A stretch of DNA of 64,000 nucleotides from Welwitschia mirabilis (taxonomy: Eukaryota > Gnetophyta > Gnetopsida > Welwitschiales): NCBI GenBank assembly GCA_051453625.1, contig JBOZIK010000001.1, positions 27,875,854 to 27,939,853 on the forward strand, read 5' to 3'. Shown one piece after another: positions 23,014-34,843 of the stretch (position 1 is its first letter; the number at the start of each line of letters is the position of its first letter). The notes under the pieces are model-generated. The model was not told the DNA's origin. It saw only the letters and a list, made by a program, of their open reading frames with translations, and did not search any database. The position numbers and the translations under genes were made by a program.

Positions 23014-23113
23014 NNNNNNNNNNNNNNNNNNNNNNNNNNNNNNNNNNNNNNNNNNNNNNNNNNNNNNNNNNNNNNNNNNNNNNNNNNNNNNNNNNNNNNN
23101 NNNNNNNNNNNNN
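23014..23113. other. Assembly gap (100 N) with identical flanks
   Basis: The 13 bases ttaccatgtggaa stand immediately before (23001-23013) and immediately after (23114-23126) the gap, as if two contigs overlap by that much and nothing is missing. Confidence 0.8.
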
Positions 23114-23199
23114 TTACCATGTGGAAAAACTAAGAGTCTAGGAAACAAGTAATTCCTTTGATAATGCTATGAACATTACTAGTCCTGTGGCCTCCAAGC

Positions 23200-23400
23200 T
23201 TTTATTATATTTTTATTATCCATAATGAGGGGAGTGTAACCACAGTCAAAGAAGTAAGGACCTATGAAACATGATCAATTAACCCCATAGTAGAGTTTCC
23301 ACAACTACCATATTACCCTTTTAAAGGCTCTTTTTGGAAATATTTGCTCCAATGTACTTGTGGTAGGACATCATGGTGACCATTTTTTTGAACTATCTTA
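23200..23400 (-). repeat. Conserved 3'-region block, A4 copy
   Basis: Same block as 3690-3840 (+), here on the minus strand, including ggggagtgtaac (23229 onwards) and ctccaatgtac near 23350. It lies about 400 bases behind the integrase end. Confidence 0.7.
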
Positions 23401-23759
23401 AATAAAACATCATGATATTATTTCACATAATTTTTTCTTTTTTTCTATAAAGAAAAATATGAAAACACTTCACATAACCAAATACTCTAAAAGATAAAGA
23501 TAAAGTTATAAGATAAAGATAAAAAAGAACACCTTTAAATAATCTAAGATATTTTTACCATTGAACAAAATATAAAAAGTAAAGCATCTTCCTTGAAATT
23601 GAATTTCATAGATGTGTGAACATTTTAAGATTGGATGAATCTAATTTTACCTCTTTAAAATGCCTAAGTCAAAAGACTAGTCATGGAAATAACTACATAA
23701 GTCATGTTTGAAAGATGATTAAGTAATGTCATAATGACCTCTAAAGAAAAAATCAAAGA
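23401..23759. other. A4 3' region between block and integrase
   Basis: AT-rich, A- and AAAGATAA-rich near 23490-23530. No coding similarity seen. Confidence 0.4.
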
Positions 23760-23860
23760 GAAAGTTTAGATAGTTGCTCATATATTTTAAGTCTTTATCC
23801 GTTTATTTTTAAAATTCTTAAGTGGTTAAATCAGAAATCTTAACAAAGCCCTCAGAATGT
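23760..23860 (-). pseudogene. A4 integrase C-terminal tail
   Basis: The minus strand reads ILKINGQRLKIYEQLSKL near 23830-23775, the closing motif of Athila/Tat integrase, followed downstream by the conserved block. The rest of integrase is not recognisable upstream, so only the tail survives. Confidence 0.6.
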
Positions 23861-24711
23861 ATTTTCACAAAATAATAGAAAATAAAAATAATAAACAGTA
23901 GTCCTTCTAGCCTTTTAGATGATAAAGAGGAAAACAAAGATAAAAAGTAAAAACGAAAAATAGAAATCTAGCATAAAACTAAAGGTATAAAATAAAAATA
24001 GAGATTATCATCTTAACTATCATAAGGACAATAGAAGGGACAACACATACAGAAAAGTAAAATAGATAGCTAAAAATTTTATTTAAATTCTAAAATCTAG
24101 TCACATTTTTATTGAAAAGAAAGAAAAAGAAAGATGGTCATAATATATTGTATTATTTCAAAACCAAAAAAGGTCCAAATGAAATATTTATGAATTGAGC
24201 AAACATAAAAGGTATGTAATCATTTTTAAGTAAAATTAATTTGAAGAAGAGAGAATAAAAAATAAAACTTTAATAGCATAAATTTAAAAATTCAAATAAG
24301 AGATAAATAACTAATAAGTATTATTGCAAATAATCGCTTATGAAAACTTTTTAAATCATAAGTATCATGATAAAAATCATGTAAAAAGGGTCTCGAAGAA
24401 AGTTTTCAAGATGATTTTAAAGATTCTTTAAAATGTTTTCTATCATTGGATTTAAGACATGAATTTTTAGTAGAAAAGCAAGGATTTTTCTAATCAGCAC
24501 ATGAAATTTTATTTTCACAAACTTTACTAGTGATACAAGAGATAAAAAATTCATATAACTCATAGAAAAGCAATCTCTTATCAAATTCATAATATAAAGG
24601 ATTTATAACATAAATTGCATTCAGAGCTTGATATTAAACATGAGAGGTACTATTTCAAATTCAAGGATTTATAAGAGACTTCTTAGAATGAGTTATTAAG
24701 ATAGGTTTTAC
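23861..24711. other. Unassigned A-rich sequence with one palindromic module
   Basis: No convincing pol similarity on either strand. One palindromic module is at 24003-24043 (gattatcatcttaactatc...gacaatagaaggg), of the type otherwise found in gypsy LTRs, so this may be diverged LTR or 3'-region sequence nested here. Confidence 0.4.
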
Positions 24712-24811
24712 NNNNNNNNNNNNNNNNNNNNNNNNNNNNNNNNNNNNNNNNNNNNNNNNNNNNNNNNNNNNNNNNNNNNNNNNNNNNNNNNNNNNNNNNN
24801 NNNNNNNNNNN
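24712..24811. other. Assembly gap (100 N)
   Basis: Flanking sequences share no evident similarity. This is the most suspicious join in the window; see the split-protease finding. Confidence 0.9.
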
Positions 24812-25650
24812 ATGGTGTTGCCCAAACAAGAGAGGCAATAAGAAACTTACTTATCTATCTAGAATGCTTTGTGCATCAAAAGAAAAATACATAATTCACT
24901 AAAAGAATTAAAAACTTCAAATCCACTGAGATTGAGTATGAAAATCCAAAACCTTAATTTGTGAATAAAGCACATGCACATAGCATAATATTCATAAAAA
25001 GGAATAAAAAGTTTACCATTGAGCATGACACCCAAGAAATGGACTACACATAACTCAGAATTAGCATTTCTTCAAAATTATGATTCCAACATCTTACTCT
25101 AAAAAAAAGCAAATACTAATCACAAATATTTTCAAAAGACTATAGTATTATTTTATGATGCCCCTGAAATAGAGGATGTACTTGGGCTCCTACTCGAGCT
25201 TCTTACTTAACCTTTTAATTTGAAATTCTGTTCTTTCTCTACAAAGGGCCTAATTACATGGTTAAATAGAGACATTTGACTCCAATAAGAGCAAGATCAT
25301 TGTTAAAAATGGCTTTACAATCTATGGATCATAATGCACTTGCCCTCTTATTATAGGATCTCAAAATAGGTTAATAGATTTTTGCAATTACATCTTCATC
25401 ATGGGGATTATCCCCCTACTTAAAGTTTCTATATTCTATTAACATTTCACAATTATATGTCAAGTTGATTATTAAGAAAATGCATTATTTTATCCATGTT
25501 GTGCAGCCATTTAAATTTGGGACTTTATTGTTATTATATTTCTCTTACTTTCATTACATTTTGGTATATCTTGAGCTTATTATTATATTTCAAATCCCTA
25601 AAAACCTTTCCTATTATTATATTTACAAAAATTATTCTCATTACTCTTTT
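24812..25650. other. Unassigned sequence
   Basis: No recognised gene. 25150-25420 has slightly higher GC and partly open minus-strand reading, but I cannot place it. 25450-25650 is T-rich. Confidence 0.4.
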
Positions 25651-26500
25651 TGATTATTATTTTCCCTATTGAGAATAGAGAGAAGGGTTCTTTATCTTGT
25701 TGAGGGAAAAGATTCTCATTTCTTATTAAAGATTTATTTTGATCATCACATAGAAAGATATATTTCAATTACTGAGTAAAGTTTTTGTATTTAAATTCAG
25801 ATATTTATTTTCTATTAAATTTTTATCAAAATTAACTATCATCTTAGAATGTTGTGTAGACCACTAGGGTGCACGACCTCCCTCAACATAAGAAATCTTA
25901 GTTTTATTTAGATGTTGGACTTCTACATAGTTTATAGTTTTAGTTTTTGTAATCTCATGATCAAAATAATTAGTTTCTAAATGATCATAGTTAAGTTGAT
26001 CATCATAAAAAAGCATTCAAGTTTTCTATTTCAAGTGGTCATCAAACAAGATAGGCTCATAAAGCATCAATTATTTTTCTTTAAGTAGATAATGCTATAA
26101 AAATAGACTAGGATTAATTTCTCATTTAATATTCAACTCATCATCTAAATGCTTTTTAGTATCATCAAATACTCTAATGGTAAACTTTTTATTTTCTAAG
26201 TGACATTCCATTATTCTAGTTCTAGTATTAATGATACAATGGACTATTGTATAGAAAGATCTACTTAGAAGTAATGGATAACCTCTATTATGCTCAACTT
26301 TAATCATAATTACATATATTGAATAGAATGCTTTTTTAATTTAAATCACTAAATCTTTATTCTAAAACAATCCTTATAGGCTCAATTCTACTTTTCAAAT
26401 TAAGTTATTGAATGATGTATAAAAGCATAATATTAACACTTGCTACTATATCAATTACACCTTTTTTTTATTCCCTTCTAATATAATACTAACTATTATT
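25651..26500 (-). pseudogene. A3 protease and protease-RT linker relic
   Basis: The open stretch at 26307-26122 reads VEHNRGYPLLLSRSFYTIVH and MECHLENKKFTIRVFDDTKK, matching the A2 protease at 13700-13860. Downstream on the minus strand, DDQLNYDHLETN near 26000 is acceptable as the acidic linker before RT. Similarity fades near 25650 and no RT follows; the pol of this element is missing here. Confidence 0.65.
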
Positions 26501-28350
26501 GCCCCTGGATCTTTAAACTTTGAATGTTTTTGTAATACTAAATTGTTTATAGATTGGGCTATGAAGAATTTACTAGGTATAGTTCGTATTTGTTTTCTCA
26601 TAATTACATCTTTTCACAATTTAAAATATTTAGGATTTTCTTGTAAAAGATTCCAAAGTGGTAAATTTTGCTTACATTTTCCATTAAGGTTTTAAGATTC
26701 TCATCAAAGATAGAATTGATGTTTAATCTATCAAGCTAAGTTATACCAGGTTTCTTACTTTTATCTTCAGAAGAATGTTTCTTATCATCATTTAAAGAAG
26801 AAGGGAAAATGTTTTTCTAAGATTTTAATATCCTCTTATTCTTTATTATTCTTATCATTTTGTAATGTTAAAGCCTTTTGGTAGGATGTGTTGTATCATT
26901 TTCACTTCTTTTTACATCCTTATAATTTTTTATTCTTTTTACTTTACTAGGATTGGATAAAGTTGTGTTGCAAGTGATCCTTATGATCTTTGATTAGTAA
27001 GCATAGTTTATTATAAGACATTAATAGGATTTTAAATGTTTGAATTTGTTTTATCTTAAGATTTTATTAACTCATCAAGGAAATTTCTAAGTGGATTATT
27101 TTGGCTTTATGAGTTTGATATGCTTACTTAATAATTTGTATTACTTGATTAGAAGTTTGAGTTATTTGTTTATAAGTTAGCATTCTCAAATCTATTTCTA
27201 AATGGTTGAAAATTTGGATGATTTTCTTGAAGGTTTTTAAATTTGATTTCAAAGGACTGAAAATTTGGTTGTTCATTTATCCTGGGTTGAAATTGATTTT
27301 AATTCTAATTTTGATTTTGTTTTTGATTTTGTTTTTTAAAGTTTGAAGACCTCTGATTGAATGCACATATCTCTTTATTAATATTTTATTTATAAGTTAG
27401 TAGTAAAGGATAATCTTTTATTATATGATAGTTGTCTTCATATAAATCATATGTTGGAACTACAACCACACTCTTTCCAGTTATTACCTTTACATCTAAA
27501 ATTTTTTAAGTGTATTTTTCTAGTGTTATAATAAAATCTTTAATAATATTTGTTGGTTTATTCTTCACTTTTACTTTCTCCTTTTTTTGTTTAACTTATG
27601 TAAGGTCTTTTATAATTTGGCCTACAGTTTGATTTTCTTTAGGTATAAACTTAAGACAAGTTTAACTTACTTTTACAAGTTCTTCCAATCATCTCTATAA
27701 ATTTATAAAGTTAAATTCATCAAATTTCCTCTACACGAAAAATCTATAAGTTGTCTTTTTTGACTATTAAGTCTACTATAGAAATAATTTACTAATTTTT
27801 CTTGAATAAAAGAATTTATAGGAATATAGTGTATGACAACTAAAAATAATTTATAAGTAGAGGCATAATCTTTGTTAGGTTGTTATTGGAAATTTATTAC
27901 TTATTTCTTTCTTTTTCTTATAACTGTTTCACTCATAAAGCTTTTTATAAATGCATATTGAACTTGGTATTATGTTTTCGAACTTTGGAATAGTTATTAA
28001 CCATAGTTTATATTTTTTTTAAAGTAATGGGAATGATAACCATATACATAAATTCACTAATTTGTTTTTTTACCATTTTCAGAAGTAAGTACTAATTTTT
28101 TTATCCAACTATATGTTGGTGATAATCTTTATTATTTTCTCTAGTAAAAATAGGATAATCATTTAAATTTCTTAACTCGACATCATCACTAGAAGATAGA
28201 TCAAAATAGGTTTAAATTTCATGTTTCTTATTTGCAATAAGTCCTTTAAGGATAAGATTAGGATTAGGATTTACATGGATAGTAATAGAGGTTCTAATAG
28301 TAATAGGAGGATTAGGTGAAGCAACCTATTTCTATTTTTCTGAGGAATTT
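26501..28350 (-). pseudogene. A3 gag relic
   Basis: The minus strand matches A2 gag along its length. The N-terminal part has DVELRNLNDYPIFTREN near 28185-28135. The region at 27560-27960 is the middle of gag, and it also matches A6 gag at 33300-33720. The 27200-27350 stretch is low complexity (gattttgattttg repeats, encoding an Asn/Gln-rich part between capsid and protease, comparable with the NFQLNNLNFLPNQN part of A2). Many stops. Confidence 0.65.
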
Positions 28351-28992
28351 AATATTTTAATAAAATGACTTTTTCTAAAGTATATTTTAAAAACTTTCTT
28401 TTGAAAAATTATATTTAAAAGTAATAAATGCAAAAAATATCTTCTTGTTTAACTCTTAAAATATTTTATGTACTTGAGGTATGTGTACTTAGGTTAGGTT
28501 CATAGCTAATCAAAACTTATCGAATGTTTTCTTTATTGAATAGCTATTCTCTTTGGTATTTTACCTTTTTACTAGAATTTACCACATCCAAACATGCTTA
28601 ATTTTGTTCTAAATGCATAATCTCTATGGGTATTCGAAAGATGTACCTAAATGATAACACACAAAAAATAATTCAAAAATGAAAAATGCAGAAAAATAGA
28701 ATTGTGTAATAACACAAAATAAAAATAAACAATCATCTATTGAATCATGCAAATGATAGAAGAGATAATGAGAAAATTATATTTTTTAATAAAAATAAAA
28801 AACCTAGATCAACAGGCTATCATTACCATACACCATCTAGGTAATAATGCAAATGAAAGGGTGTTTATTTTGGAATGTAAAATGAAAAATGTACAAAGAA
28901 AAACCTATATTTCTACTATAAAAATACAATGCTACTATGGAAAAATACAAGCACGCACTTAATCAATAAAAATCTTAATAACATTTCCAAAA
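28351..28992 (-). other. A3 leader
   Basis: Non-coding sequence between gag and 5' LTR. Directly at the LTR the minus strand has ttttggaaatgttattaag, a degraded form of the Athila-type primer site. Confidence 0.55.
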
Positions 28993-30242
28993 TGTTGTGG
29001 TGCATATTTGTGCAAATGTTACATCCTCAATTAAATCCTGTAAATTACAAATATATAGATTTTCCATAAGATAATACATTAATATAGATAGAAGCAACCC
29101 AAATATAATAATCTTGTTAAAAGCATAAGTGATAAGAAAGATAATTAATTTCAAAAATGAAACACTATGTATGCTTAAAGTAAAACAAAATAATAATGCA
29201 AATGAACACACTATATAAATGAAATGAAAAACTAAAGTAAATGCAACTTATATCTGATTACCAAATTAACCTATCATAGAGATTAGCCTTGTATAATCTA
29301 GATCAATCAAGAAAAGTCATTACCATATCAAGATCAACCTAAGCTATTAGATATGTCAAACAGATTATGAAAATAATGCAAGTTAATATAAGAAATAACA
29401 TGCAATGCATCTAAACTAATAATGTTAACCTTAATAAAGGTTGTCCTCATGATGTATATTACCAAGTAAGCTTTCACAAAATTAGGAGTAACATGAACCA
29501 TAAGATAGATGTACAAAATAAAATATATGAAAAAGAAATAGATTTTTAATTAAAAGTGAATCAACATCTATGTTATAAAGTAGCAATACCTCAATGAAGG
29601 ATACATAGAAAAATACCAAGGAAGATGTCTCTTTGTAATAATAATGAATGAAACACTGGCCCTTTGATCTTTTGTTATGAGATTTTTTTACGCAAAAAAA
29701 GATAAATAACATAGTTAAATATGGAGGTGGTATTTATTACAAATAGACTTTAAAATCACAAAAAAACATAGACGCACAAACAATCTAACAACTATAAAGA
29801 AGATATAAGCCATGTGGTTAGAGTTTAGTGAACTTTAGCAAAGTGTTTACCTTAGGTGTCATACTTCTAGTCTTTTAGATATTACATGAGATGATGCCAC
29901 ATCATATGAGTTTTAAATTAGCTATCAAATTGATTTATTCAGTTTCCTCCTTAGATTCTGTGTTTCTATTGTTTGTACCATTGTCCAGATGATGATGTGA
30001 ATGATAGATATTTACCAAGTATTCTATGTGCTATATTAACCTCTTTATTTGTAGGATTATTTCTTTAAATAGAAAGTATTGTAAATTGCTTCTAATGCTA
30101 TAACATTTAATTAAGATTGCATGTTTTTATGACATTTTCCTTACCTCTTTATTATCATTGAAACTTAGCATAAACCTATCTAATGTCTTATAAAACCTAA
30201 TCAAAATACCCTATCAAATACATACAATTTGGCAATGCAATA
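28993..30242 (-). mobile_element. 5' LTR of Athila-like element A3 (1250 bp)
   Basis: Minus-strand start TATTGCATTGCCAAATTG at 30242, end ATGCACCACAACA at 28993. The length is 1250, like A1, A2 and A5. Palindromic modules at 29855-29898 and 29975-30007 lie at the same relative positions as in LTR A1. The 5 bases outside the start (30243-30247, TATAC on the minus strand) equal the 5 bases behind LTR A1 (8421-8425). The insertion splits a B-family protease. Confidence 0.8.
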
Positions 30243-30483
30243 GTATATCCTTTATAACTCCTTCTATGATAACTTCTAATCCATATTCTAAGTAAACATT
30301 TCCTTGGTAAGGTATTAATTTTGGTTTTCCTAATTCTTCATAAGTTTCATAGGCCATACCAATAATACTTACTCCAAGATCTATAAGTGCCTCTACTTTG
30401 AGTTTTCCATCTATTTTTAAATTTATCATAGATGTTCTAGGATTAGTATAGTTTTCATGTTGTCTATTTTGAAGAACTTGCAT
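30243..30483 (-). pseudogene. B1 protease N-terminal half
   Basis: Reads NLKIDGKLKVEALIDLGVSI then YEELGKPKLIPYQGNVYLEY, a retroviral-type aspartic protease like B2 (40292-40068). The catalytic motif is DLGV (usually D-S/L-G-A). The reading ends at the A3 LTR inside the segment following VIKD. The matching C-terminal half is not next to it but at 8421 on the other strand. Confidence 0.8.
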
Positions 30484-31950
30484 GAAATACTAAAAAACTT
30501 TATCCTTCCTCACCATCTAAATGTGCTTTTCTTACTTACTCTCTTTTTTATTTTTGTATTTTGAGCACATAATTTTTATTACATCTTTCAATAATTTTAA
30601 TATAGATATTGATATGTTTATATCTTATAATATTCTTACTAAATATTCTATATCTTTTTCAACTTTTAGATATCCTATTTGTTTACTTTCTATTAGAAAT
30701 GATAAAGAATTTGCTAAGGTATTTCCACGTCAAGTGGTTACTACATTACTCATTACTTCTCTAGAATTTCATTGAGATCAAATAGCGATTTTTCCTTCTT
30801 TACTTTCTATTTTTGATTTTTCTTTTTAGTATTTTAAATCTTTGTTTTTTTAATTTTTATAATAATCATAGCAATCTTTCCTCTTTGATTTTATGTACCT
30901 TTGTAAATGTCTCTTTATTTTTTTCTTTCCTTTTTCTACTTTGATAAGGATTTAGTTTGTTTTTAGTTTGAGGTTGATTGCTAGGATTTAAATCCAACCT
31001 TTTTATATCTAACCATTAAACAAATTCTTACATCCAAAATATTCTATTTCATTATGATTATATTCTCTATAGTGTTTACACATAGGTCTTTCTTCCTCCT
31101 TAAAGTGTTGTATAGATAATAATCAAATTTTTCTACCATGCTATTACTCACTTTTTAAACTATTTCTTTCATAAGACTTATATGTTTTAATCTATACACG
31201 CTACCATCTAGTTCTATGGTATATATTACATTTACCTCCTTCTTATTTTTATTTTCTTAATCCCATCCTTAACTCATGTTATAAAACTAAGTAATGGCTT
31301 AACCCACTTCTTGAACATTCTTAGTTTTAATACTTTCTCTACATAACAAGTCTAATTCCTTCAATCAATGACTCTATAATCCTCTAAGTAAGGCTCTAAC
31401 TTGTTTCCTAGACATGATTCTATGATTAGGAAAATTAACTAACAATATGTTATACCTATACATGAATTCATTAAATCTTTCGTTATCTCTTTGTTTAACA
31501 TTCAAGATTTGTTCTCTTAAATCTTCAACATTCTTATGGATTGAATTTTAGCTAGAAATCATTTCTAAGTGTTCCTCATACACTAAAAGAATAATTATAA
31601 TTTGTATGATATCATAATTGAGCATCTCCTTTTAGAGGAAAAGGAAAATATCTGAAAAAGTTATATTTTGAGTTAAGATAATTAGCCTTACAACATGCAT
31701 CAAATAAGCTTAAGCATAATAGGGATTATTCTGAATTTTTACCTTCACAAGTGGGTATTGTGATGGTATTTATATTTCTTACTTTATTTGGTTACTGCAA
31801 TACTATAGGATTGATAGGACTTAAATCATCTAATTAGTGGATATCATGATTTAATGGTACTAAATCTGTATCATCTTTCTAATAACATCATATTACAATT
31901 CTTTCTTTTATGTTTTCTAATCTAAACTATTTGAGAATATTCTTCCAGTG
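30484..31950 (-). pseudogene. B1 gag relic
   Basis: Homologous, base by base in long stretches, to B2 gag at 40320-41828 (for example 31270-31330 with 41220-41300, and 31490-31560 with 41440-41520). I recognise no clean zinc knuckle here; the corresponding place is near 31060-31090. Strongly decayed, no long open frame. Confidence 0.6.
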
Positions 31951-33188
31951 AGTGGGGTGATGTAAGAATATCATACAATCAATACTTAAATTCACTCATC
32001 AATTTGGGATAGATTTGGTATTTTACCATATTTCCTACGATTACTTTATTTTCTATAGAATTATCTTCTTCTACCTATAATTTAATAGTACTTTTGGTCT
32101 ACTCATTGAGACCATATTTATGTGAATATTTAATGTACTTGCCTCTTTCATCTCACTATTTTTCTTAACTATCTTATTACATGACACTTTTTATCATCTT
32201 CACTAGTTGAATTTAGAGTAGCCCTCCTTCTAGTAATAAAATGATGGATGACTTATATGATGAATAAGTGCAAAAAGTATTAGAAAATAATACTAGAAAC
32301 TATAAAATAATGCTACAAAAATGTAGAAACTATGTTACTGCTAACCTAAAATAAGCACCCATCATTAAATGAAGATACATTAAACACTTACTAATAAACT
32401 AGTTGAGAATTAACCATTTAGTTTACAGGTCATCATCACAATAGTCTTTGATGATGTTACGTGAACTAGATAGGTTATTTATTAAAGCTTAATTATTATG
32501 TACATATATTACACTAAGGGGGAATAATGAAAGAAATAAAACATGATAAAACTTAAATAGGCTACTGAGTAATACTTATTTCTAAGTACTAGATCTATCC
32601 TAGTTTATGTTCAGTTACACAAACAAGAGCAAGATAAAAGTAATATTACTTTTTCAAGTAATAAAGGATCTATATAATGATACTCAAAATCTCTTTAGCT
32701 TTATATTAAAATACTAATCATTACATAAAGATTGAGATAACAACTATGTTCTTTTTTCTAGATAATACTATGAAGTGTAGAAAAATGTTGTTGATACCTT
32801 TGTAGGCAAGTTAGAGTTCCCTAACTTAACCTTCTTACTTATCTATTCCTAGAACATTTTTTCCAAAAATATTCCCATGTTTGTTGATGATCACATTCTT
32901 ATACCTTTGCTAATTTTTTTGTGTCCATTCTTTGCTCCTAAGGAATAGGTATATGGTTGGAGTTATCATGTTGATTCACTACCTTAGCCTTATTTCTTAT
33001 CTTCATGCCACTTAACATCTTGTACATAAAACACAATAATGAAATATATGCATAATAATCTACTAACATACTAACAAACTAACCTATCGATTAGTAAGCA
33101 TAAAGATAAATAAAAAGATCTATTTACTGATAAAATATATAATTGAGATAATGAAAAACACTTCATTAATAAAAAGTATTTACACAAA
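31951..33188 (-). other. B1 leader, truncated
   Basis: Matches the B2 leader at 47040-48190 (for example 32260-32460 with 47220-47430, and 33040-33180 with 48030-48190). It stops at 33188 where a short tandem repeat begins; the last 350 bases of leader and the 5' LTR of B1 are missing. Confidence 0.6.
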
Positions 33189-33245
33189 ATTCATTCTTAT
33201 CATATCATTTGAGTTTAAAAATTCATTCTTATCATATCATTTGAG
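33189..33245. repeat. Tandem repeat of a 25-bp unit at a junction
   Basis: Two identical 25-base copies (33189-33213 and 33221-33245, starting attcattcttatc) with period 32. They lie exactly between B1 leader and A6 gag. Confidence 0.9.
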
Positions 33246-34060
33246 ATTATTTCTCTAAAGTGGTAGTTAAATTCTTAATCATAATGGTTGAATCAATTTT
33301 CTCTTCTTCTTTATTATGTTTTATTTTTTTAAGTTTTTTATGATTTGTTATATAATTTAATTTTCTTTAGAAGTTGTTTTAACATAGTTTGACTTATGTT
33401 AACTAGATCTTCCAATAATTTTTATACATAATCTAAGGTCAAGTTCATTAAATAACCATCATAAAAAACATCTTAAGTTATTTAATTTAACTAGTTTATC
33501 TATCATAGAAATCATCTATCAAGTCTTCTTTATAACATTGATTAATACGGTTACAATGAATAACTATGATGAATCACTCATATGTTATGGCATAATTCTT
33601 TTCAAGTTATTATTGATAGTTTGTAACTTTCTTCCTTGTTTTTCTTATGGTACTTTTACTCAAAACATTTTCCAAAAAAAACTTTTTGAACTTAATGTCA
33701 TAACTTAATACTTTTATGTAAAATGATTTTAACCCAAAGTTTTGCTTTTTCTCTAAGTATAAGAGAAAAGATAACCATGTAAATATAATTACTAATACTT
33801 TTTTTTACCATTTCTTGAGGTAAGCACAAGTTGTTTAATGTCAATCAGATATTAAAAAGGGTCCTATTTAGGTTCCCTAAAAAATGTTGAAGATGTACTT
33901 AAATTTCTTCATTCTACATAATCACCAAAGGGTAAATCAAAAGGATTTTAGATTTCACATTTTCTACTAGGAATTAGATCTCTAAGCATAGAATTTGTAT
34001 TTAAAGTAAAAGTTACTATCTTGATTAGTGCACTAAATGAAGTAACTTATTTTTGTTTTT
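33246..34060 (-). pseudogene. A6 gag relic, truncated
   Basis: Minus-strand sequence parallel to A3 gag 27540-28200 (for example 33340-33500 with 27590-27780, and 33590-33720 with 27860-27980). The 3' part of gag and all of pol are missing at the junction 33246. Confidence 0.6.
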
Positions 34061-34722
34061 ATGATTATTTTAATATATATGAAAAGAAATTAAATGATAT
34101 ACTTGTATGCTATTATTTTCATAATTTTCTTTTAAAAATTTAACTTTGAATTAATAAAAGTATAAAAATATTCTTATTCAACTCTTAGAATTTATGTACC
34201 TAAGTTATGTATGCCTAGGTTTTACTTAAATTCAAAAAACCCTTCTCTTATGTTTTCTATAATTAAGTTCTACTATTTTTGATATTTCATCTTTTTACTA
34301 GAATTCATCATGTTCCTACATACTCATATAAAAAACATAATGGTTTTTATCTTATACATTGTTTAGATGATATAGAAGATAAGCAATAGATATATTATTT
34401 AGAAATTAAAAAAAGACGATTATGAAAAAGAAGATAAAAATTAAAGAAAAACTACTAAGATTCATCTGCTTAGGTATCTAGATGACAAAATTGATGATGT
34501 ACTCTTCATTATGCTACCAAAAATCAGAAAACATTATTGCTAAAGTAAAAGAAAAACATATAATACAAATCATCATCTACCTAGGCATGGAGATGAAAAA
34601 GAGGATAATAGAACTTATTAATGCTATAAAAATGAAAATTTGTAGAAAAATAAACCTATAGAAACTAGAATAGAAATAAAATACTATTTCAAATAAATAA
34701 CCTAAACCAAAGTCTGAGATAC
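34061..34722 (-). other. A6 leader with two palindromic modules
   Basis: Non-coding; palindromic GATGA/TCATC modules at 34461-34500 and 34570-34609, comparable with the three in the A2 leader. Confidence 0.55.
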
Positions 34723-34843
34723 NNNNNNNNNNNNNNNNNNNNNNNNNNNNNNNNNNNNNNNNNNNNNNNNNNNNNNNNNNNNNNNNNNNNNNNNNNNNNN
34801 NNNNNNNNNNNNNNNNNNNNNNNNNNNNNNNNNNNNNNNNNNN
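34723..34843. other. Assembly gap (121 N)
   Basis: Hides the end of LTR A6 and its primer site. Confidence 0.9.

Noticed and set aside
25150-25420. Exon of a host gene
   Set aside because: Slightly higher GC and partly open minus-strand reading, but no recognisable protein, no clear splice sites and position between decayed element parts.
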